10,902 bases of DNA from AWTP1-13 sp035550075 (GTDB taxonomy: Bacteria > Pseudomonadota > Alphaproteobacteria > Rhizobiales > Hyphomicrobiaceae): positions 1 through 10,902 of the forward strand of contig DASZQG010000220.1 in the NCBI GenBank assembly GCA_035550075.1, given 5' to 3'. The notes below the pieces were generated by a model. It did not search any database. It was not told where the DNA came from and worked only from the letters and a program-made list of their open reading frames with translations. A program made the translations under genes and the position numbers. Below are positions 1 through 4,523 of the stretch, in pieces. The first letter of the stretch is position 1. Every line of letters starts with the position of its first letter.

Positions 1-490
1 CCGGCCCGACGATCCGGCCGACATTGAACACCATGGCGCTCACCCCGATGGCGCTGGTCACCAGCGCGCGGTCCTCCACGATGTCCTTGAACAGCGTCTG
101 CCGCACCGGCATCTCGAACGCATTGGCGATGCCGATCAGCGTGGCGGTGACGAGATAGGCCGGAATGTCGGTCACGCCCGAGAGCGCCAGCGCCGCCAGC
201 AGCACGGCGAGCGCCGCCAGGATCAGGTCCACCGCGATCAGCAGGCGCAGGCGCGGCAGTCGGTCGGCAGCCAGCCCCGTCAGGGGACCCAGCACGAGAT
301 AGAAGATGTTGAGCAGGAAGCCGGTCAGGCCCAGCAGGAAGATCGATCCCGTCAGGCGGAACACCAGCCACGACAGCGCCACGCGCTGGATCCAGCTTCC
401 GATCACGGAGATGGTATGGCCAAGCACATAGAGGCGGAAGCGCGGCTTCGACAGGGCCGGAGGCAGCCACAAGTGCCAGTCGGCCGCCAC
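1..490 (-). CDS. MFS transporter (MFS_3-like exporter), N-terminal part, C-terminus beyond window
   Basis: This is the first 163 residues of a major facilitator superfamily inner-membrane transporter, probably a drug/metabolite or siderophore-type exporter of the MFS_3 (enterobactin exporter-like) group. Hydrophobic helices are visible at about residues 20–45, 49–70, 83–104 and 110–128. The loop after helix 2 carries the MFS motif A (GPLTGLAADRLPR, residues 68–80), and the stretch EMPVRQTLFKDIVED (126–140) is typical of this group. The chosen start is GTG at 488–490, because a perfect AGGAGG lies 7 nt upstream (498–503). No ATG gives a comparable ribosome binding site, and the next in-frame ATG is deep inside the protein. 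The gene lies 80 nt downstream of tRNA-Val on the same strand and may share its transcript. The substrate cannot be told from the sequence. Confidence 0.88.
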   Translation of the reverse strand, partial: MAADWHLWLPPALSKPRFRLYVLGHTISVIGSWIQRVALSWLVFRLTGSIFLLGLTGFLLNIFYLVLGPLTGLAADRLPRLRLLIAVDLILAALAVLLAALALSGVTDIPAYLVTATLIGIANAFEMPVRQTLFKDIVEDRALVTSAIGVSAMVFNVGRIVGP

Positions 491-497
491 CCTTCTC

Positions 498-503
498 CCT
501 CCT
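498..503 (-). promoter_or_regulatory. Shine–Dalgarno site fixing a GTG start for the MFS gene
   Basis: On the minus strand AGGAGG is followed after 7 nt by GTG. This places the MFS start at 490 although no ATG is available there. Confidence 0.8.
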
Positions 504-570
504 CGCTCCAGGCAACCCGCCGCGACCCTGAACGAGGGCGAAAGGCAACGAACGGCGCACGAGGCAGGTC

Positions 571-645
571 TGGTGGGCGCTGTAGGGATCGAACCTACGA
601 CCCCACCCGTGTGAAGGGTGTGCTCTACCGCTGAGCTAAGCGCCC
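571..645 (-). tRNA. tRNA-Val (anticodon CAC)
   Basis: A complete 75-nt cloverleaf folds by eye. It has a 7-bp acceptor stem (GGGCGCT with AGCGCCC), a D-stem GCTC/GAGC, an anticodon stem CACCC/GGGTG around loop TTCACAC, a 5-nt variable loop, a T-stem GTAGG/CCTAC with loop TTCGATC, discriminator A and an encoded CCA end (571–573). The anticodon CAC reads the valine codon GUG. It sits just downstream of a sigma-70-type promoter and upstream of the MFS gene on the same strand. No duplicated 3' end or integrase is visible, so there is no sign that the gene serves as an attachment site here. Confidence 0.96.
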
Positions 646-658
646 CAAGTGCGGGGGT

Positions 659-688
659 GTTATGCGAGCACCGCCTCCGCCCTGTCAA
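659..688 (-). promoter_or_regulatory. sigma-70-type promoter of tRNA-Val
   Basis: The minus strand has a perfect -35 TTGACA (683–688), an 18-nt spacer and a -10 CATAAC (659–664). Transcription would start at about 652, a few bases before the mature tRNA 5' end at 645. The strong -35 suits a stable RNA gene. Confidence 0.72.
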
Positions 689-692
689 GCAA

Positions 693-720
693 GCGCCGGG
701 AAAACCCGCTGGTGCGGCGC
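693..720 (-). terminator. possible terminator hairpin after doxX
   Basis: GCGCCG (693–698) is complementary to CGGCGC (715–720), with an inner CGGG-TTTT-CCCG hairpin on the minus strand. It lies about 50 nt after the doxX stop and directly before the tRNA promoter, where a terminator is expected. The minus strand then reads TTGCTTG rather than a clean T-run, so intrinsic termination is uncertain. Confidence 0.3.
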
Positions 721-767
721 GATCCTTCCTGCCGCGCCCGTTCGGTTCCGGCGCGTTAGCGTGGCGC

Positions 768-1175
768 CTATGATTGCGCCGTGGGCGACCGGGGCTTGCG
801 GGCCTGGTCGATGCTCCACTGCCCGCCGCCGGCCGCCGACAGATACAGGAACACGAAACAATACAGCACCGCCAGCTCGCCTCCGTTGAGCATCGGGAAG
901 AAGCCGCGCACCGCATGCGCATAAAAATATGCGACTGCCATCATGCCGGAGAGCAGGAAGGCGGCCGGCCGCGTGAACAGCCCGATGACGACGAGCACGC
1001 CGCACACCAGCTCGATCAGGCCGGCAGCTCCGCTCATGGTCAGCGGCGAGGCGCTATTCATTCGCCCCATGGGATAGCTCAGATACTTGGCCGTGCCGTG
1101 TTCGAGCACGAGCAGACCGGACATGATCCGCAGAATGCTCAGAAGCTGCGCGGTGTAAGCGCGAAGGAAATCCAT
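768..1175 (-). CDS. DoxX family inner-membrane protein
   Basis: This 135-residue protein has the size and pattern of the DoxX family: four membrane helices at about residues 9–28, 47–67, 72–88 and 98–116. Family signatures are an N-terminal LRIMSGLLVLEHGTAKYL, a second helix rich in small residues (AAGLIELVCGVLVVIGLFTRPAAF), and the GFFPMLNGGELAVLYCFVFLYL segment. The founding DoxD/DoxX proteins belong to a thiosulfate:quinone oxidoreductase. Most bacterial members are uncharacterised, though several are linked to quinone-coupled or membrane-redox functions. The ATG at 1173–1175 has AGGTGA 6 nt upstream (1182–1187). It is the last of five co-directional genes, 96 nt after the cytochrome c gene, so a role as membrane partner of that cytochrome or the dehydrogenase is a reasonable inference. 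Its exact activity is unknown. Confidence 0.85.
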   Translation of the reverse strand: MDFLRAYTAQLLSILRIMSGLLVLEHGTAKYLSYPMGRMNSASPLTMSGAAGLIELVCGVLVVIGLFTRPAAFLLSGMMAVAYFYAHAVRGFFPMLNGGELAVLYCFVFLYLSAAGGGQWSIDQARKPRSPTAQS

Positions 1176-1271
1176 GGCTGGTCACCTCGATTCACCGTTT
1201 CGACGGGAACGCAACGCGCAGCCGTCGGCCCGCCCGGAAAACGCGATCCGAGCAGACAAACAATGCGGCGC

Positions 1272-1598
1272 TTATTGCGCGGGTTTCGCGGGGACGGTCA
1301 GGGAGGCGTAATAGCTTGCCAGCAGCTCGATATCGGCATCGCTGACCTGCTGCATGAGGACCGACATCATCTCGTTCTTGCGGGCCCCGGTCTTGTAGTC
1401 GGTCATCGCCTTGACGAGGTAGTCCTTCACCTGCCCGGCAAGGTTCGGCGCGCCGGGTATCTTCGCCAGCCCGTCGAGGCCGTGGCAGGCCTGGCACAGG
1501 ATGGCCTTTTGCCGCCCCGCGGCCGCGTCCTGGGCGGCGCAAGGCCCAGCCGCAGCGGTCGCCGAGATGACAGCGAAAAACAAAACAAAGATGCGCAT
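1272..1598 (-). CDS. small periplasmic class I cytochrome c (c553/c4-like)
   Basis: This 108-residue protein has a signal peptide (MRIFVLFFAVISATAAAGPCAA, residues 1–22) with likely cleavage before QDAAAG. A single haem-binding motif CQACH lies at 35–39, followed by GLDGLAKIPGAPNLAGQ, typical of c553/c4-type domains. The distal axial ligand is probably one of the methionines at 77–78, in the segment before LSD-like VSDADIELLASYYASL at the C-terminus. It would carry electrons in the periplasm, most likely from the dehydrogenase encoded just upstream. The start at 1598 is preferred over an in-frame start at 1643, because GGAGG sits 4 nt upstream of this ATG and the signal peptide begins here. 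It lies 81 nt after the dehydrogenase stop, with a strong hairpin in between. Confidence 0.9.
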   Translation of the reverse strand: MRIFVLFFAVISATAAAGPCAAQDAAAGRQKAILCQACHGLDGLAKIPGAPNLAGQVKDYLVKAMTDYKTGARKNEMMSVLMQQVSDADIELLASYYASLTVPAKPAQ

Positions 1599-1630
1599 TT
1601 CACCTCCAACGAGCGCTGGCGGCTGATGCC

Positions 1631-1665
1631 GCGAAGGCACCACGCATGTTGCGAGGTGCCTTCGC
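1631..1665 (-). other. strong intercistronic hairpin between dehydrogenase and cytochrome c genes
   Basis: GCGAAGGCACC (1631–1641) is perfectly complementary to GGTGCCTTCGC (1655–1665). Inside, CGCA (1643–1646) pairs with TGCG (1650–1653) around a 3-nt loop, with one mismatch between the two stems. This gives 15 pairs in 35 nt. In the minus-strand transcript it starts 14 nt after the dehydrogenase stop and ends 32 nt before the cytochrome c ATG. No T-run follows, so it is more likely an mRNA-stabilising, processing or partial-termination element than a full terminator. Confidence 0.7.
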
Positions 1666-1679
1666 CGCTGTCGATGGGG

Positions 1680-2939
1680 CTAGTTGCCGTAGGAGATGCG
1701 ATAGAGCGCGCCCACCAGATCATCCGAGACCAGCAGCGAGCCGTCCGGAAGCTGAGCCACGTCCACGGGCCGGCCGAAGTATTCGCCGTTGTTGCTCAGC
1801 CAGCCCTCGGCGAACGGCTCGGTCTTGTCGGCCGTTCCGTCTTCCTTGAGGCTGGTGAACATCACGCGCGCGCCCACCGGCTTGGTGCGGTTCCACGATC
1901 CGTGCTGGGCGGAGAAGATGCCGCCGCGGTACTTCGCCGGGAACTGCGTGCCCGTGTAGAACATCATGCCGAGATCGGCGGCGTGTGCAGCCATCTCGAC
2001 CTGCGGGAACACGACGTCGGCCGGCGGCGTATCCGTCTTGTACTCGTCCGTGCGGGTCTTGCCGCCGCCGTAGTACGGGAAGCCGAAGTTCAAGCCCGCC
2101 TGCGTTGCGCGATTGAGCTCGCCCGGAGGCTGGTCGTCACCCATGCCGTCGACCTGGTTGTCGGTGAACCAGAGGGTCTTGTCCTTCGGGTTGAAGTCCA
2201 TGCCCACCGAGTTGCGCACGCCGGTGGCGTAGACCTCCCGGTTCTTGCCGTCGCGATCCATGCGGATGATGCCGCTCATCCCGACCTTGGCATAAAGATC
2301 GAGCTTGTCCTTGGCCGGCACGTTGAAGGGCTGACCGAGCGTGATGTAGAGCTTGTCGTCCGGCCCCACGCGGCACACGCGAGCAGTGTGATTGAAGCTC
2401 TCCTCCGTCGGCGGGATCAGCTCACCCTGCTTGACCACGCTGAAGGCGGCCACGTCCGGGCTCTCGTAGAAGAACTCGGCAGCCGGAAACAGCAGCACGC
2501 GGTTCTGCTCCGCCACGTACAGGAAGCCGTCCTTGGAGAAGCACACTCCGTTCGGGATCTTCATGTTGATCGACGGCGCGAACACCTTCACCTCGTCCGC
2601 AACCCGATTCTTGTCGCGATCCGTGACGGCGTACACCTTGTTCTTGCGCGTGCCCACGAAGGTGACGATGCCCTGCGGGCCGACCGCCATGTGGCGCGCA
2701 TCGGGAACGATGGCGTAGAGCTGGATGCGGAAGCCCGAGGGCAGCTTGATCTGGCTCAGAATCTTGTTGATGGCCGCGGCTTTGGCCGGATCCTGCTGAA
2801 TGGTCGGTATGTCGAGCGACGCGCCGGTCGACTGGAATTGTGAGAGCTTCTCGAGATTGTCCGGCACCGTCTGCGCAAGCGCAGGCGTTGCCAGCGCCGT
2901 TGCGCTGAGCAGAACGGCCAATGCAATATGCTTTGTCAT
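1680..2939 (-). CDS. PQQ-dependent sugar dehydrogenase (sorbosone dehydrogenase family), periplasmic
   Basis: This 419-residue protein has a signal peptide (MTKHIALAVLLSATALATPALAQ) and a six-bladed beta-propeller of the soluble glucose/sorbosone dehydrogenase family. Such enzymes oxidise aldoses or aldehydes in the periplasm using pyrroloquinoline quinone and pass electrons to cytochromes or quinones. Visible landmarks are the HTAR segment (His184, matching the catalytic base of soluble glucose dehydrogenase), GVRN (Arg242–Asn243, PQQ-contacting pair), the calcium-site-like DDQPPGELN (268–276), QHGSWNR (345–351) and a final blade with PDGSLLVSDD. The start at 2939 has GGAGGA 7 nt upstream and begins the signal peptide; a longer in-frame start at 2996 lacks both. 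It is followed by cytochrome c and doxX and preceded 85 nt upstream by the aldo/keto reductase. The true substrate is not shown by the sequence. No PQQ synthesis gene is in the window. Confidence 0.9.
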   Translation of the reverse strand: MTKHIALAVLLSATALATPALAQTVPDNLEKLSQFQSTGASLDIPTIQQDPAKAAAINKILSQIKLPSGFRIQLYAIVPDARHMAVGPQGIVTFVGTRKNKVYAVTDRDKNRVADEVKVFAPSINMKIPNGVCFSKDGFLYVAEQNRVLLFPAAEFFYESPDVAAFSVVKQGELIPPTEESFNHTARVCRVGPDDKLYITLGQPFNVPAKDKLDLYAKVGMSGIIRMDRDGKNREVYATGVRNSVGMDFNPKDKTLWFTDNQVDGMGDDQPPGELNRATQAGLNFGFPYYGGGKTRTDEYKTDTPPADVVFPQVEMAAHAADLGMMFYTGTQFPAKYRGGIFSAQHGSWNRTKPVGARVMFTSLKEDGTADKTEPFAEGWLSNNGEYFGRPVDVAQLPDGSLLVSDDLVGALYRISYGN

Positions 2940-2948
2940 GTGAGTTTC

Positions 2949-2966
2949 CTCCCGTGATTCAGGGAG
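2949..2966 (-). promoter_or_regulatory. hairpin overlapping the dehydrogenase ribosome binding site
   Basis: On the minus strand CTCCC (2962–2966) can pair with GGGAG (2949–2953) across an 8-nt loop. The second arm is part of the GGGAGGA Shine–Dalgarno sequence. If formed in the mRNA, it would hide the ribosome binding site. The stem is only 5 bp, so regulation is speculative. Confidence 0.3.
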
Positions 2967-2971
2967 TGGCC

Positions 2972-3001
2972 ATGATAGCCTCAATGTGGTTCGCAATGTG
3001 G
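2972..3001 (-). promoter_or_regulatory. possible promoter with tandem CCACATTG repeats upstream of the dehydrogenase gene
   Basis: On the minus strand TATCAT (2972–2977) matches the -10 consensus at five of six bases. Two exact copies of CCACATTG (2994–3001 and 2982–2989, 12 nt apart) occupy the space where a -35 box would lie. There is no good -35, so an activator-dependent promoter or a chance match are both possible. Confidence 0.3.
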
Positions 3002-3024
3002 TCGCTCGCGCGACGGCGGCCGCC
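3001..3024 (-). other. GC-rich hairpins directly after the aldo/keto reductase stop
   Basis: Immediately after the TGA, the minus strand carries the self-complementary GGCGGCCGCC (3015–3024). Next is a 5-bp hairpin, GTCGC and GCGAC around a GCGA loop of the GNRA type (3001–3014). No T-run follows, so it may serve in mRNA processing or partial termination. Confidence 0.3.
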
Positions 3025-4044
3025 TCACCGCACCGTAGGGAACCGTCCCACGATCTCGTACTGAGGGTCGTTGTATCCCGGCGTCGAGGGATGGCCCGGC
3101 GTCACGAGGCTGTTGGCGAGTGCCTCGTCCTCCTTCGTCCACGCATACTGCAGTGCACCGAAGTAGCTCGTCCACTGCTCGAACGTGCGCGGGCCGGCGA
3201 TCGCCGAGGACACCGCGGCGTTGTTGAGCACCCACGCCACCGCCCACTGCACCAGCGTGATGCCGCGCGATTCCGCGTGTGCCTTGAGTTTTTCGGCGAT
3301 CATCAGGCTTTCGGGCCGCCACTCCGACTCCAGCATGCGCTTGTCCTGGCGCGCCGCGCGGCTTCCTTCCTCCGCCTTCTGGTTAACCCGGTACTTGCCG
3401 CTCAGCACGCCGCGGGCGATGGGGCTGTAGGGCACCACGCCGAGCCAGAAATATTTAGCAGCCGGAATCACTTCCACCTCCGGCTGGCGATTCATCAAAT
3501 TGTAGTAGGGTTGCAGCGCAACAGGCTGCGGCACGCCCATCTGTCGGCAGAGATGGCAGACATGCGGAATGTGCCACGCGCGCACGTTGGAAATGCCCCA
3601 TTCCCGCACTTTGCCCTGGCGGATCAGGTTGCCGAACGTAGCGATCACCGGCTCCCACGGGGTCGCGCCGTCCAGCTTGTGCACGTAGTAGAGATCGACG
3701 TGATCGGTCTGCAGGCGGCGGAGGCTTGCTTCTAGTGCATGCGTGACATGCCAACGCGACAGGCCTGCATCGTTGATCCCCTGGCCAACCTTGGTGCCTA
3801 CCTTGGTCGCCAGCACCCAGTTGTTGCGGCTGCCCTTCAAAATCGTGCCGAGCGCGGTCTCGGAGCGGCCCTCGGCGTACTGATCCGCCGTGTCGATGAA
3901 ATTGACGCCGGACTCCAGCGCGTGCGCGATGATGCGCTGCGCCTCGGCATCCGGCGTGGGGCCGCCGAACATCATGGTGCCGAGCGAGATCTCCGAAACC
4001 TTGAGCCCGCTGGTGCCCAGCAGGCGATAGCGCATGGCGGCCAC
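3025..4044 (-). CDS. aldo/keto reductase family oxidoreductase
   Basis: This 339-residue cytosolic NAD(P)H-dependent oxidoreductase is a TIM-barrel AKR that reduces or oxidises aldehydes, ketones or sugars. The catalytic tetrad is complete: Asp51 and Tyr56 in FIDTADQYAEGRSE, Lys81 in LATKVG, and His122 in DLYYVHKLD. The later GISNVRAW, LQPYYNLMNRQPE, PYSPIARGVLSGKY and the C-terminal SSAIAGPRTFEQW (cofactor phosphate region) also fit the family, and the length is normal. The GTG start at 4042–4044 is chosen because AGGAGG (4052–4057) lies 7 nt before it. The ATG three codons later would be 16 nt from that site. Its ribosome binding site falls directly after the tusA stop, only 14 nt separating the genes, so translation is probably coupled. 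The substrate is unknown. Confidence 0.92.
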   Translation of the reverse strand: MAAMRYRLLGTSGLKVSEISLGTMMFGGPTPDAEAQRIIAHALESGVNFIDTADQYAEGRSETALGTILKGSRNNWVLATKVGTKVGQGINDAGLSRWHVTHALEASLRRLQTDHVDLYYVHKLDGATPWEPVIATFGNLIRQGKVREWGISNVRAWHIPHVCHLCRQMGVPQPVALQPYYNLMNRQPEVEVIPAAKYFWLGVVPYSPIARGVLSGKYRVNQKAEEGSRAARQDKRMLESEWRPESLMIAEKLKAHAESRGITLVQWAVAWVLNNAAVSSAIAGPRTFEQWTSYFGALQYAWTKEDEALANSLVTPGHPSTPGYNDPQYEIVGRFPTVR

Positions 4045-4051
4045 GGTGAGC

Positions 4052-4057
4052 CCTCCT
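4052..4057 (-). promoter_or_regulatory. Shine–Dalgarno site fixing a GTG start for the aldo/keto reductase
   Basis: AGGAGG on the minus strand stands 7 nt before GTG (4042–4044) and 1 nt after the tusA stop codon (4059–4061). The arrangement implies re-initiation or coupling between the two genes. Confidence 0.7.
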
Positions 4058-4058
4058 G

Positions 4059-4286
4059 TCAGACGGTATGCTCGATGACGAACCGGTAGACGCCGCCGGC
4101 CTCGCTATGCTCGACCAGCTTGTTGCCGGTCGTCTCGCAGAAGGCCTGGAAATCGGGGACCGAGCCGGGGTCGGTCGCGAACACCTCCAGGGTCGCGCCC
4201 TTCGGCAGCTCGGACAGCGCCTTCTTGGTCTTTAGGATGGGCAACGGGCACGCGAGGCCCTTCATATCGAGCGTCTTGTCGGCCAT
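4059..4286 (-). CDS. tusA: TusA/SirA-like sulfur carrier protein
   Basis: This 75-residue protein matches the TusA (SirA/YedF) fold, a small cytosolic sulfur carrier that takes persulfide sulfur on one cysteine for tRNA thiolation, cofactor synthesis or sulfur oxidation. The family signature CPxP is present as GLACPLPILKTKKAL, with Cys13 as the sulfur-bearing residue. It is followed by LPKGATLEVFATDPGSVPDFQAFCETTGNKL, the usual second strand–helix unit. The ATG at 4284–4286 is chosen because the conserved domain begins here and an AAGGGG lies upstream. The open frame continues to 4418, but that extension does not resemble the family. As first gene of the five-gene minus-strand cluster it is read from a candidate promoter at 4345–4374. 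Whether it serves general tRNA thiolation or a sulfur step tied to its neighbours is not shown. Confidence 0.9.
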   Translation of the reverse strand: MADKTLDMKGLACPLPILKTKKALSELPKGATLEVFATDPGSVPDFQAFCETTGNKLVEHSEAGGVYRFVIEHTV

Positions 4287-4344
4287 CGGGCGCCCCTTGC
4301 GGCTGGGTTGCGTGGAGAGGTGGTGTTTTTCAGGCTTTTCCAGC

Positions 4345-4374
4345 CGTATAGCAACGATCCCGAACGTGTGGCAA
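4345..4374 (-). promoter_or_regulatory. candidate sigma-70 promoter for the tusA cluster
   Basis: On the minus strand TTGCCA (4369–4374; five of six consensus bases) is followed after 18 nt by TATACG (4345–4350; four of six). A transcript starting near 4338 would have a leader of about 50 nt before tusA. Confidence 0.5.
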
Positions 4375-4386
4375 CGAACATGCAGC

Positions 4387-4413
4387 GGCTTGCGCGCGAG
4401 CGCCGGGCAAGCC
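4387..4413. repeat. inverted repeat in the tusA–RND divergent region
   Basis: GGCTTGC (4387–4393) is perfectly complementary to GCAAGCC (4407–4413), and an inner GCG/CGC can extend the stem past a 3-nt bulge. It lies just upstream of the candidate tusA -35 box and could be an operator for either divergent gene or simply a structured spacer. The rest of 4287–4523 holds no gene that I can support. I could not find a convincing promoter for the RND gene. Confidence 0.35.
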
Positions 4414-4523
4414 ACCATGCCGCCGCAAAGATTCTAGGCCCCTCGTGCGGCGTCGGGCCATCACACGATGTGCGGACGCCCGGTTCGGGGTGATGAGCGT
4501 TCCGCGGGCGAGGGGACGGCCAG

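Noticed and set aside
571..645. tRNA-Val as an integration site for a mobile element
   Set aside because: No integrase, no repeated 3' tRNA end and no change in composition nearby.
1176..1271. Possible terminator or promoter between cytochrome c and doxX
   Set aside because: Only short, interrupted complementarity (such as CGTTT with AAACG) and no convincing -35/-10 pair.
774..2843. A 689-codon open frame on the plus strand opposite doxX, cytochrome c and the dehydrogenase
   Set aside because: It is an antisense shadow caused by high GC. It crosses three well-supported genes and their gaps, is rich in Arg, His and Gly, and shows no domain.
4287..4418. N-terminal extension of tusA
   Set aside because: The extra residues do not resemble TusA and overlap the likely promoter and leader.
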